IMG/VR virus record: IMGVR_UViG_3300046000_005646
Coordinates: 1 to 20,599 of that record
From: a virus
Reading direction: 5' to 3' (one strand)
DNA: 20,599 nucleotides
The notes beneath the pieces are model-generated. The model was not told the DNA's origin. It saw nothing but the letters and a program-made list of their open reading frames with translations, and did not search any database. This document shows positions 1-7,759 of this stretch, piece by piece (position 1 is the first letter of the stretch; each line of letters begins with the position of its first letter). A program made the position numbers and the translations under genes.

Positions 1-933
1 AGTACCGGATTAGAAGCATCTGGTAAATCATTATTAGCAGCACACACTTTAGCAGAAACGCAAAAGAAAGGTGGATTGGCTGTATATATTGATACTGAGT
101 CGGCTACTAGTTCCGAATTTTTATCAGCAATTGGTGTTGATTTAAAAACCATGTTGTATGTTCCATTAGAAACAATTGAAGAAATATTTGAAACCATTGA
201 AACAATTGTTGAAGGTGTACGCAAATCAGACAAAGACCGTTTAGTTACAATTGTAGTAGACTCAATTATGGGTGCATCCACAAAAATTGAAATGTCAGCT
301 GAATATGATAAAGATGGATATGCAACCAGCAAATCTATTATTTTATCAAAGGCAATGCGTAAAGTTACCAATTGGATTGCACGTGAACGAATTTGTTTGA
401 TATTTACCAATCAATTACGTGTCAAAATGGGCGTATCATTTGGTGATGCTTGGACAACGTCGGGTGGTAAAGCAATTCCATTCCATGCATCGGTTCGTCT
501 TCGTCTTAAAAATACGGGGCAAATCAAAGCAAAGGTAAATGGAGCTGAACAAATTGTAGGAAGCAAAACAAATGTGCAAGTAGTTAAAAACCGAATGGGG
601 CCTCCACATCGTAAAATAGATTATGAAATTTATTATGATAGTGGAATTGATAATTGGGGCGGATGGCTAGGCGTAATGAAAACATTTGATATAGTTGCAC
701 AATCAGGTGCATGGTATACAATGCAAGATGTAGATCATGAAACTGGAGAAACCTTTGGAGACGTTAAATTCCAAAGCAAAGATTTCATTGAAAAGGTAAT
801 CAACAACCCGGAAATGAAAGACAGGTTATATAAAAGAATTTGCGATGCTTACATATTCAAATATCAAGCAGGTGTCGATGGTGGAATTGATGATGTTATC
901 ATTGTCAATGAAGTAATTGATGAAGAAGGATAA
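1..933 (+). CDS. uvsX: UvsX/RecA-like recombinase, 5' end missing
   Basis: The reading frame is open from base 1, so the gene begins left of the window; about 310 codons are visible. The first codons hold a Walker A loop, GLEASGKS, at bases 10-33, followed by the RecA-type strand VYIDTES and a Walker B strand, VTIVVDS, near base 247. Later come FTNQLRVKMG and NRMGPPHRKIDY, which fit the DNA-binding loop and core C-terminal part of RecA/UvsX proteins. The family forms ATP-dependent filaments on single-stranded DNA and drives strand exchange, which in T4-like phages also primes replication. The P-loop is closer to bacterial RecA (GPESSGKT) than to T4 UvsX. The C-terminus is acidic (VIDEEG). The stop overlaps the next start by one base (TAATG), so the two genes are probably translationally coupled. 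Recombinase identity is solid; calling it UvsX rather than RecA rests on the T4-like neighbours. Confidence 0.9.
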   Translation, partial: STGLEASGKSLLAAHTLAETQKKGGLAVYIDTESATSSEFLSAIGVDLKTMLYVPLETIEEIFETIETIVEGVRKSDKDRLVTIVVDSIMGASTKIEMSAEYDKDGYATSKSIILSKAMRKVTNWIARERICLIFTNQLRVKMGVSFGDAWTTSGGKAIPFHASVRLRLKNTGQIKAKVNGAEQIVGSKTNVQVVKNRMGPPHRKIDYEIYYDSGIDNWGGWLGVMKTFDIVAQSGAWYTMQDVDHETGETFGDVKFQSKDFIEKVINNPEMKDRLYKRICDAYIFKYQAGVDGGIDDVIIVNEVIDEEG

Positions 934-1997
934 TGAACAAGTTTCAAAAATTATTTAACGAGTTACAACAAGAAAGAAGTTTAGGTCCATCAAACGTCAA
1001 TGATCATCTCATGGTGTTTGATGGCTTAAACACCTTTATAAGAAGTTTTGGTGCTACTCCGGCATATAACGAAGATGGTGATCACGTAGGTGGTATTTCC
1101 GGATTCTTGTATTCAGTCGGCAAAACAATCAGAGACTTTAAACCTACTCGATGCATCATTGTGTTTGATGGTCGAGGCGGCTCGGCAAAAAGAAAACGAA
1201 TTTATAAAGATTATAAAGGGAACCGAGCAAACAAAACCAAGTTGCGCAGACACGATCATCATGAGTCAACATTGGAACAAGAACAAGAATCAATGCGACA
1301 TCAATTTAGTCGATTGATTTCATATCTAGATAATTTGCCTGTTACATTCATTTCAATGGATGGAATTGAAGCAGATGATACAATTGCATATATTGCTCAA
1401 ATGTATGAAGACACTTGCAAAAAAATGACAATTGTTTCTACGGATAGAGATTTTTATCAACTAGTAGATGATCGAATTCAAGTTTGGTCTCCAATTAAAA
1501 AGAAAATGTATTCGGTTGATACTGTAATAGAAGAGTTTGGTGTTCATCCAAACAATATGGTTGTGTATCGATCATTTACAGGCGATGCGTCAGATAATAT
1601 TCCTGGAGTTAATGGTATAGGACCAAAAACCATTTTAAAAGTAATTCCACAACTAGTAGAATCTACGGAATATACATTGGATAATTTATTTGCATTAAGC
1701 ACTGAATCAGTATCTGCAAAGTCACCTAATTACAAAACATTTACAAAAATATTAGAAAATTCACATACGCTAAAACAAAATTGTGAATTAATGAATATTA
1801 AATTGTTGGACATTCCTGCGCAGACCGCCACAAAAATACGTGGGATAATGGAACAACCAATACCTGAATTAAATAGGGCAGAATTCCAACGCATGTTTTA
1901 TGAAGATAAGCTGTGGGCAATAATGAAAAATGTTCCTGAATGGATAACTAATACCTGGTTATCGTTAAATGCATTTGCAAAACAAACGCACAAATAA
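933..1997 (+). CDS. 5'-3' exonuclease / flap endonuclease (T4 RNase H type)
   Basis: This 354-residue protein has the layout of the FEN/5' nuclease family. Acidic metal-binding residues appear at D30 (VFDGLN), D79 (IIVFDGRGG), E146/D148/D149 (GIEADDT), D171/D173 (STDRDF) and D218/D221 (GDASDN). The DNA-binding helix-hairpin-helix-like segment GVNGIGPKTILK lies at 225-236. The arch segment YKDYKGNRA is typical of phage members. T4 RNase H removes RNA primers and flaps from lagging-strand fragments, and this protein probably does the same. It follows the recombinase with a one-base overlap and ends just before a promoter-like sequence and the helicase gene. The C-terminal 100 residues are less conserved and I cannot assign them a role. 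Confidence 0.88.
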   Translation: MNKFQKLFNELQQERSLGPSNVNDHLMVFDGLNTFIRSFGATPAYNEDGDHVGGISGFLYSVGKTIRDFKPTRCIIVFDGRGGSAKRKRIYKDYKGNRANKTKLRRHDHHESTLEQEQESMRHQFSRLISYLDNLPVTFISMDGIEADDTIAYIAQMYEDTCKKMTIVSTDRDFYQLVDDRIQVWSPIKKKMYSVDTVIEEFGVHPNNMVVYRSFTGDASDNIPGVNGIGPKTILKVIPQLVESTEYTLDNLFALSTESVSAKSPNYKTFTKILENSHTLKQNCELMNIKLLDIPAQTATKIRGIMEQPIPELNRAEFQRMFYEDKLWAIMKNVPEWITNTWLSLNAFAKQTHK

Positions 1998-1999
1998 AT

Positions 2000-2027
2000 T
2001 TGAATTTACAGTAATTTTACTTATAAT
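2000..2027 (+). promoter_or_regulatory. Sigma-70-like promoter for the helicase gene
   Basis: TTGAAT (2000-2005), a 16-base spacer, then a perfect TATAAT (2022-2027). It lies in the only gap between the nuclease and helicase genes. The ATG at 2034 is 6 bases after the -10 box, so the expected transcription start is at or next to the start codon and the mRNA would be leaderless. No Shine-Dalgarno sequence precedes this ATG. Confidence 0.6.
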
Positions 2028-2033
2028 TGTTAT

Positions 2034-3389
2034 ATGACAGATAAATTATCGGACTACGGTTGGGGCTTTCAAGTTAAAGTTCTTGCTGCTATGTTTACGG
2101 ATAGACTATTTTTACAGCAAATTTCAGATATTATACGTGCTGAATATTTTGAGTCTGATGCAAACAGTTGGTTATTAGATATCATATTAACACATTTCCG
2201 AGAATATAAAACACCGCCTAGCAAAGATGTTTTAAAAGTAAAAATAACGGAAATTGAAAATGACATATTAAAGGCAACCGTATTAGAACAATTGAAAGAT
2301 GTGTTCAGATATATGGAGTCAGATGACTTGACATTTGTAAAAGATGAAATTTTAAAATTTTGCAAGAATCAGGAAATTAAACAAGCTATAATGGATTCGG
2401 TTAGTTTGTTAAAACATGGAAATTTTGACGAAATAAAAAGCAAAATTGATAGTGCCATGAAAGCTGGCGCCGATACCAATATTGGATTAGAATATGTAAC
2501 GGATGTTGCTGCACGATACAATGAAGCAGCACGACATACAATAACAACCGGTTGGGATGTAATTGATGATTTGATGGATGGTGGACTAGCCCCAGGAGAA
2601 TTAGGAGTTGTAATGGCACCTGCGGGAATTGGTAAATCTTGGCTTCTTATCAATATTGGAGCAAATGCAGTAAAAGACGGAAAAACAGTTATACATTATA
2701 CATTGGAACTCAATGAAAATTATGTAGGCCAACGCTATGATTCAGTATTTACAGGAATTCCAGCACAAAATTTAAAAAATTATCGAGACGACATTGAAGC
2801 AAAAATGCTAACACTTAAAGGCGATTTAATTGTAAAATATTTTCCTACCAAATCAGTAGGAGTAATGGGCTTAAAGGCTCATATAGAAAAAACAATAATG
2901 CTCGGCAAAAAACCAGATCTGGTAATTGTGGATTATGGTGATTTGCTTAAAGTTAACATTAAAAAGGACAAGCACGAAGCCTTAGAGGACTTGTACGAAG
3001 AATTACGTGGTATGGCAGGGGAATATGAAATTCCAGTATGGACCGCATCACAAGCAGGAAGAAGCGCCTTAGAAGAGGATATTATTGAAGCAGACAAAAT
3101 TGCATCATCATATGGAAAAGTAATGGTTGCTGACTTTTTAATGTCGCTTTCTAGAAAGGTAGAAGACAAAATGTCAGGAACGGGTAGAGGTCACGTTATT
3201 AAAAATAGATTTGGACCAGATGGCATAACATTGCCATGCAAAATTAATACAAATAATGGACAATTTCAATTCTTTGAACCACAAACTCAACAAGGAAAAC
3301 AAACCACACAAATCATGAAAACAGGAGAAAACATGGTCAAGAAAAATTTAGCACAAAAGTTCAAAGATTTAGGCGGAACTTTAGGATAA
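2034..3389 (+). CDS. 41: Replicative DNA helicase, DnaB/gp41 family
   Basis: A 451-residue DnaB-type helicase, close in size to T4 gp41. The N-terminal 150 residues are helical and resemble the DnaB N-terminal domain. The RecA-like motor follows: TGWDVIDDLMDGGL leading into Walker A APAGIGKS (195-202), the HYTLEL element (221-226) and Walker B DLVIVDYGDLL (295-305). WTASQAGRS and a later VIKNRFGPDG segment match the sensor and arginine-finger region of DnaB-family proteins. It should form a hexamer that unwinds DNA ahead of the polymerase encoded at 10237-12756. A primase (gp61) is not visible in this window. A terminator follows the stop codon. Confidence 0.92.
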   Translation: MTDKLSDYGWGFQVKVLAAMFTDRLFLQQISDIIRAEYFESDANSWLLDIILTHFREYKTPPSKDVLKVKITEIENDILKATVLEQLKDVFRYMESDDLTFVKDEILKFCKNQEIKQAIMDSVSLLKHGNFDEIKSKIDSAMKAGADTNIGLEYVTDVAARYNEAARHTITTGWDVIDDLMDGGLAPGELGVVMAPAGIGKSWLLINIGANAVKDGKTVIHYTLELNENYVGQRYDSVFTGIPAQNLKNYRDDIEAKMLTLKGDLIVKYFPTKSVGVMGLKAHIEKTIMLGKKPDLVIVDYGDLLKVNIKKDKHEALEDLYEELRGMAGEYEIPVWTASQAGRSALEEDIIEADKIASSYGKVMVADFLMSLSRKVEDKMSGTGRGHVIKNRFGPDGITLPCKINTNNGQFQFFEPQTQQGKQTTQIMKTGENMVKKNLAQKFKDLGGTLG

Positions 3390-3394
3390 AAACA

Positions 3395-3404
3395 TATTTA
3401 TATA
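3395..3404 (+). promoter_or_regulatory. TATTTATATA element, possible late-promoter motif
   Basis: TATTTATAT occurs in four intergenic gaps here (3395, 12780, 13101, 19750), and I noticed it in no gene. Its reverse complement contains TATAAATA, the T4 late promoter consensus. At this site it sits between the helicase stop and the terminator and has no gene directly behind it. Function is unproven. Confidence 0.25.
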
Positions 3405-3408
3405 AAAT

Positions 3409-3439
3409 GGGTTAGGAAAGTGATTTCCGCCCTTTTTTT
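3409..3439 (+). terminator. Rho-independent terminator after the helicase gene
   Basis: The stem GGG..GGAAA pairs with TTTCC..CCC around a GTGA loop and is followed by seven T residues. It closes the recombinase-nuclease-helicase unit and separates it from the ribonucleotide reductase gene. Confidence 0.85.
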
Positions 3440-3465
3440 ATCTAAAATCATTTACATATACAAAC

Positions 3466-3471
3466 AAGGAG
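3466..3471 (+). promoter_or_regulatory. Strong Shine-Dalgarno site for nrdJ
   Basis: AAGGAG ends 10 bases before the ATG at 3482. It is the clearest ribosome binding site in a window where most starts have little or no such signal, and it fixes the nrdJ start. The gap 3390-3481 otherwise holds the terminator and an AT-rich stretch in which I could not fix a promoter. Confidence 0.7.
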
Positions 3472-3481
3472 ATTACGAACA

Positions 3482-5338
3482 ATGGACATTTCAAACAAAA
3501 TTTTAAGTGAAATTACGGTATACATGAAGTATGCAAAATATCTTCCAAACCTCAATAGAAGAGAATCTTGGGAAGAACTAGTTACAAGAAACAAACAAAT
3601 GCATATTAAAAAATATCCGGCGTTAGTTGATGAAATCAATGCCGCATATGAATTTGTATATGCAAAAAAAGTATTGCCATCAATGCGTAGTTTGCAATTT
3701 GGTGGGAAATCAATTGATATATCACCCAACCGAATTTACAATTGTGCATATTTGCCAATTGATGACCACCGTGCATTTGGAGAAGCAATGTTTCTTTTAT
3801 TAGGAGGCACGGGTGTTGGATATTCGGTTCAAAAACATCATGTAGAATTATTACCAGAAATACATAAACCAAATCCAAAAAAGATGCGTCGTTATTTGAT
3901 TGCAGATTCAATTGAAGGATGGGCCGATGCAGTTAAGATGCTTGTTAAATCATATTTTGTTGGCGGATCATCTTACAATTTTGATTTTTCAGATATTCGT
4001 GCCAAAGGTGCAAGACTTGTTACTTCAGGAGGAAAGGCTCCAGGACCTCAACCATTAAAAGAATGTTTGATGAAACTGCAAGGAATTTTAGATACAAAAG
4101 AAGATGGCGACAAATTATCTCCAATTGAAGTTCATGATATGGTTTGCCATGTTGCAGATGCAGTATTAGCAGGTGGTATTCGTAGAGCAGCACTTATAGC
4201 ATTATTTTCAGCAGATGATGAAGAAATGATTGCATGCAAATCAGGTAATTGGTGGGAAATCAATCCACAAAGAGGTCGTGCTAATAATTCAGCTACATTA
4301 ATGAGACACAAATTAACAAAAGAATTCTTTATGGATCTTTGGAAGCGTGTTGAATTATCTGGAGCAGGAGAACCTGGTATATATCTTACAAATGATAAAG
4401 ATTGGGGAACTAACCCATGTTGTGAAATTGCATTACGTCCATTTCAATTCTGTAACTTGTGTGAAGTAAATGCATCTGACATTGATTCTCAAGAAGATTT
4501 TGAAAATCGAGTTAGAGCAGCAGCATTTATTGGAACATTGCAAGCAGGATATACCAACTTTCATTACCTACGTCCAATTTGGCAACGTACAACTGAAAAA
4601 GATGCACTTATTGGAGTATCAATGACAGGCATTGGATCTGGAACAGTATTGGGATATGACATGAAAGCTGCAGCAAAAACGGTTAAAACGGAAAATGAAA
4701 GAGTTGCTGCACTTATTGGTATTAATCGATCCGCACGAACAACCACAGTAAAGCCTGCAGGAACAACATCATTAACATTAGGCACAAGTTCAGGAATACA
4801 TGCTTGGCACAATGATTATTATATTCGTAGAATCCGTGTTGGAAAAAATGAAGCAATTTACACGTATTTAGCAAAAAATCATCCCGAGCTAATTGAAGAT
4901 GAATATTTCCGTCCACACGACACGGCAGTAATTTCTATACCACAACAGGCACCAGAAGGAGCAATTATGAGATTCGAGTCACCATTTCAATTATTAGATC
5001 GAATCAAAAAAGTTCATTTAGAATGGGTGAAGCCAGGTCATAGATCAGGAAACAATACACACAATGTATCGGCAACAGTTTCATTGAAAGATGATGAATG
5101 GGAATTAGCAGGTGATTGGATGTGGAACAATAGAGATCATTATAACGGCCTATCAGTTTTACCATATAATGGCGGAACCTATATTCAAGCCCCATTTGAA
5201 GATTGCACCAAAGAAACATATGAATCAATGATGAAATCTTTGAAGGGTATTGATTTGAGTCAAGTAATTGAATTGGATGATAATACAGACCTATCAGGCG
5301 AATTGGCTTGTGCAGGCGGAGCGTGTGAGATTAAATAA
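3482..5338 (+). CDS. nrdJ: Adenosylcobalamin-dependent ribonucleotide reductase, monomeric class II
   Basis: A 618-residue reductase that converts ribonucleotides to deoxyribonucleotides with a B12-derived radical. Key residues match Lactobacillus leichmannii RTPR: C88 (NCAYLP) for C119; NPCCE with radical cysteine C313 and E315 for C408/E410; C324, exactly 11 residues on, for the disulfide partner C419; and a C-terminal CAGGACEIK with C610/C615 for the redox-shuttle pair C731/C736. GGTGVGYSV, KPAGTTSLTLG and YNGGTYIQAPFE are further family signatures. It is about 120 residues shorter than the Lactobacillus enzyme (739), with 225 residues between the first and radical cysteines against 289. 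No N-terminal ATP-cone is evident. The class II type means that no iron radical subunit is needed, but B12 must come from the host. A thioredoxin encoded at 8961 is a plausible reductant. Its TAA overlaps the next ATG by one base. Confidence 0.93.
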   Translation: MDISNKILSEITVYMKYAKYLPNLNRRESWEELVTRNKQMHIKKYPALVDEINAAYEFVYAKKVLPSMRSLQFGGKSIDISPNRIYNCAYLPIDDHRAFGEAMFLLLGGTGVGYSVQKHHVELLPEIHKPNPKKMRRYLIADSIEGWADAVKMLVKSYFVGGSSYNFDFSDIRAKGARLVTSGGKAPGPQPLKECLMKLQGILDTKEDGDKLSPIEVHDMVCHVADAVLAGGIRRAALIALFSADDEEMIACKSGNWWEINPQRGRANNSATLMRHKLTKEFFMDLWKRVELSGAGEPGIYLTNDKDWGTNPCCEIALRPFQFCNLCEVNASDIDSQEDFENRVRAAAFIGTLQAGYTNFHYLRPIWQRTTEKDALIGVSMTGIGSGTVLGYDMKAAAKTVKTENERVAALIGINRSARTTTVKPAGTTSLTLGTSSGIHAWHNDYYIRRIRVGKNEAIYTYLAKNHPELIEDEYFRPHDTAVISIPQQAPEGAIMRFESPFQLLDRIKKVHLEWVKPGHRSGNNTHNVSATVSLKDDEWELAGDWMWNNRDHYNGLSVLPYNGGTYIQAPFEDCTKETYESMMKSLKGIDLSQVIELDDNTDLSGELACAGGACEIK

Positions 5339-5559
5339 TGATACAACCAGCATCAAAAGATTGGATACAACAAACCTTTGTAAGGGAGTTTGGAAACAAG
5401 CTCCTGGCTACGGACTTTTACTATAATGAAGACGGATATCGTGTAATGACTGAATCATATCATGTACGACGCGGATCATGTTGTGGTAATGGTTGTTTGC
5501 ATTGTCCATACACGCCAAAACATGAGACCAATAATACCAAGTTGAATAATATTTATTAA
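5338..5559 (+). CDS. Small cysteine-rich protein, DUF5522-like
   Basis: A 73-residue protein with the core RRGSCCGNGCLHCPY near residues 44-58. This CCxxxCxxCP arrangement after a YxxEDGYRVMTESYHV segment matches, from memory, a small family (DUF5522) common in Bacteroidota and of unknown function. The four clustered cysteines could hold zinc or an iron-sulfur cluster; that is inference. It begins on the last base of the nrdJ stop (TAATG), so it is probably co-translated with the reductase. This is one of the few clues to the host group. Confidence 0.7.
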   Translation: MIQPASKDWIQQTFVREFGNKLLATDFYYNEDGYRVMTESYHVRRGSCCGNGCLHCPYTPKHETNNTKLNNIY

Positions 5560-5560
5560 T

Positions 5561-6241
5561 ATGATTAAACTAAAAAATTTATTATTAGAAGTACATATTG
5601 ATAACAAATTCCAACGTGAATTAATTGATAGGATAAATGATGAGTATAGGGAAGATTACAAATCATTAACACCACAAGAAATTAACGATGGTTATTGTGA
5701 TATGTGGGCTTCATTGTTTGTGGATCGTTTTGGCGGAGATCATCAATGGTCTTTTGATTTTCCAAATGATCCAAATGGACATTCGTGGGTAAAATTAAAT
5801 AATAAATTTTATGATGCTGAAATGACTACGGGTACAACAAAATTAATAAATTTGCCGCATTTTCAACGAGCTATAAAAAAATATGGCACTGATTGGTTAG
5901 ATACTAAATTCTTTAATAATATTCAAAAAACAAAATATGATGCATCAAATATCAATAAAATTGAGGAAATAGGACCTCAAAATTTTATTGAGATGTATTT
6001 GGATTGGCTAGAAGAGTTATTAAATGATTTAGAAGATTCTAATGATATTGAAGCCATTAAACGGTACGATACAGTATTAAATGCTAGGTTTGCATTAGAA
6101 GATGCTGATTCTACGGAAATTATACAATATCTACAACGAAAATATGGCAATGATGTCGATCAGATAATATTAAAAATAATCGGCGATACAACAAAATATG
6201 ATGCATCAGGCATTGATACACCTGGCAATCCTAACATGTAA
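5561..6241 (+). CDS. Unknown protein with possible Cys-His-Asp catalytic triad
   Basis: I do not recognise this 226-residue protein with certainty. Residues 42-50 read NDGYCDMWA with C46 at the head of a helix. About 28 residues on comes GHSWVKLNNKFYDAE with H74 and D85. A cysteine at a helix start, then a histidine strand and an aspartate strand, is the order seen in papain-like/transglutaminase-like folds, so a peptidase, amidase or transglutaminase-like activity is possible. The rest (120-215) is acidic and helical, and TKYDASNI/TKYDASGI occurs twice (near 127 and 212). The first ten residues, MIKLKNLLLE, resemble the MIKLKTVLAE start of the protein at 12805. It starts 2 bases after the preceding stop and is followed by a promoter. 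Confidence 0.75.
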   Translation: MIKLKNLLLEVHIDNKFQRELIDRINDEYREDYKSLTPQEINDGYCDMWASLFVDRFGGDHQWSFDFPNDPNGHSWVKLNNKFYDAEMTTGTTKLINLPHFQRAIKKYGTDWLDTKFFNNIQKTKYDASNINKIEEIGPQNFIEMYLDWLEELLNDLEDSNDIEAIKRYDTVLNARFALEDADSTEIIQYLQRKYGNDVDQIILKIIGDTTKYDASGIDTPGNPNM

Positions 6242-6258
6242 TAAGTTTGCATAAAACT

Positions 6259-6286
6259 TTGAAATTCCAATAAAATATATTATATT
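6259..6286 (+). promoter_or_regulatory. Sigma-70-like promoter for the folE-queD-queE unit
   Basis: TTGAAA (6259-6264), a 16-base spacer and TATATT (6281-6286), 16 bases before the ATG at 6303. The expected start point leaves a leader of about 10 bases. The spacer shares CAATAAAAT with the promoters at 19721 and 20278. Confidence 0.5.
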
Positions 6287-6302
6287 AATATAAGAACAAG
6301 TT

Positions 6303-6992
6303 ATGACAAGAAAACATCTAGAAACAGTTGCCCCTGGATATGCGAACGGTATATCATTGCAATTAGCAGTAAAGCAAACTTTAGAAGGTCCTGACGCTCA
6401 ATTAACTCAGCAAGAAAAACAACAAATAATTGATAACGCTGCATATCATTACGGTTTATTTTTAACGGCACTAGGAGTATCTTGGGAATCAGATCCAAAT
6501 TCATCTAATACTCCTAATCGAGTTGCAAAAGCATATGTAAACGATTTATGGAAAGGCAGATATGAACCAATGTCAGACATTACTTCATTTCCAAGTGATG
6601 GGTATGACGGAATTGTATTCGAAGGCGGTATTCCATTAACATCAATGTGTAGCCATCATCACCAAACCATTTCCGGAAAAGTTCATGTTGCATATATTCC
6701 AGCAGAAAATGGAAATGTAGTTGGATTAAGTAAAATTAATCGAGTAGTAGAACATTTCGGCAGACGCGGAGCTATACAAGAACAATTAACTGTAGCAATA
6801 CAACATGCAATTGATGAACTTATAGAAGATAACAAAGGTGTTGCTGTAATGATTGAAGCAACTCATAATTGTGTATCTTGTAGGGGAGTAAAACATATAG
6901 GCGCTTCAATGAAGACCGCAAAATTATCCGGAGCCTTTTTAGATGATGGAAATGCTAGGTCTGAATTTTATCAATTTGTAAAAGGTTATTAA
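6303..6992 (+). CDS. folE: GTP cyclohydrolase I
   Basis: A 229-residue FolE that opens GTP to 7,8-dihydroneopterin triphosphate, the first step towards both folates and 7-deazaguanines. The zinc ligands expected from the family are present: C116 and H119 in MCSHHHQTISG, and C190 in ATHNCVSCRGV. The core GLSKINRVVEHFGRRGAIQE (141-160) and the HVAYIP strand are strongly conserved. The first 45 residues are not typical and look like a phage-specific extension. It leads a cluster that also holds QueD- and QueE-like genes, which points to 7-deazaguanine synthesis rather than folate. The stop overlaps the next start (TAATG). Confidence 0.95.
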   Translation: MTRKHLETVAPGYANGISLQLAVKQTLEGPDAQLTQQEKQQIIDNAAYHYGLFLTALGVSWESDPNSSNTPNRVAKAYVNDLWKGRYEPMSDITSFPSDGYDGIVFEGGIPLTSMCSHHHQTISGKVHVAYIPAENGNVVGLSKINRVVEHFGRRGAIQEQLTVAIQHAIDELIEDNKGVAVMIEATHNCVSCRGVKHIGASMKTAKLSGAFLDDGNARSEFYQFVKGY

Positions 6993-7291
6993 TGAAAAGA
7001 TTACACGTAAAATTAATTAAATGGATATCCAATAAATTTGGATACAAGATTGCAATGCTTAAAGCAGCAAACGGAACAACAACTGTTGAAGGAGATATTG
7101 AACTATTAAGATATGTTGATATATCCGGATATTTCTTTAAGAAAAAACCAATTTCTAGAATACAAGCTTCTAGAGCTCCAAGATCAGCCAAAGAAATGTT
7201 TTTAGCTGAACCAGTTCCTAATATTGATAATGTTGAACCGATAGTAAAACTTACATCGAAGCAACTTAAAGATTTACAAATAATAAAATAA
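6992..7291 (+). CDS. Small basic protein of unknown function
   Basis: I do not recognise this 99-residue protein. It is lysine- and arginine-rich through residue 70 (KRLHVKLIKWISNKFGYK, KKKPISRIQ), with a more hydrophobic and acidic patch at 73-85 and a lysine-rich end. No signal peptide or clear membrane helix is visible. It starts on the folE stop codon and ends 3 bases before the queD-like gene, so it is co-expressed with the 7-deazaguanine genes. Any link to that pathway is positional only. Confidence 0.7.
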   Translation: MKRLHVKLIKWISNKFGYKIAMLKAANGTTTVEGDIELLRYVDISGYFFKKKPISRIQASRAPRSAKEMFLAEPVPNIDNVEPIVKLTSKQLKDLQIIK

Positions 7292-7294
7292 ACT

Positions 7295-7759
7295 ATGGCA
7301 AAGTATAATTCAACAAAATTATTTGATGGTTACTCAACTTGTTTCCGGCAATGGCGAGCAGAGGATACTCATTGCAAATTCTTACATGGATATGCAGTAT
7401 CTTTTAAAGTTTGGTTCGAAGGCGAATTAGATCATCGTAATTGGGTATGGGACTTTGGTGGTATGAAGCGATCTAAAACTAAAATTGCTGGAATGTCTCC
7501 TATAGAATATTTTTCATTTTTGTTAGATCATACTACAGTTGTAGCTATTGATGATCCATATTTAGAGAAATTTCAACAAATGGATGAAGATGGTATCATA
7601 CAATTACGCATACTACCGGCAACAGGATGTGAAAAATTTGCAGAACATTTATATTATATAATCAATGCATTCTTAAAAGAAGAAACACAAAGTAGAGTAA
7701 AAGCAATAAAAGTAGAAGTTTATGAACACGAACGAAACAGCGCAAGCTACAGTGAATAA
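7295..7759 (+). CDS. queD: 6-carboxytetrahydropterin synthase-like protein (QueD/PTPS family)
   Basis: A 154-residue T-fold protein of the QueD type, which turns dihydroneopterin triphosphate into 6-carboxytetrahydropterin. Family hallmarks are the HCKFLHGY segment (26-33, catalytic-type C27 and H31), VWDFGGMK (51-58), LLDHT (D78/H79) and the ATGCEKFAEHL region (109-119, E113). Two of the three usual zinc histidines appear changed: the FxxAH histidine position holds C16 and LHGH is LHGY (Y33). FRQWRA..HC.FLHGY proteins are, from memory, a known variant group. Enzyme activity is likely but the altered metal site leaves some doubt. Neighbours folE and queE support the pathway assignment. The next gene starts inside its 3' end. 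Confidence 0.82.
   Translation: MAKYNSTKLFDGYSTCFRQWRAEDTHCKFLHGYAVSFKVWFEGELDHRNWVWDFGGMKRSKTKIAGMSPIEYFSFLLDHTTVVAIDDPYLEKFQQMDEDGIIQLRILPATGCEKFAEHLYYIINAFLKEETQSRVKAIKVEVYEHERNSASYSE

Noticed and set aside
1090-1317. A 75-codon + strand frame inside the 5' nuclease gene.
   Set aside because: It lies wholly within a well-supported gene in another frame, with no recognisable protein.
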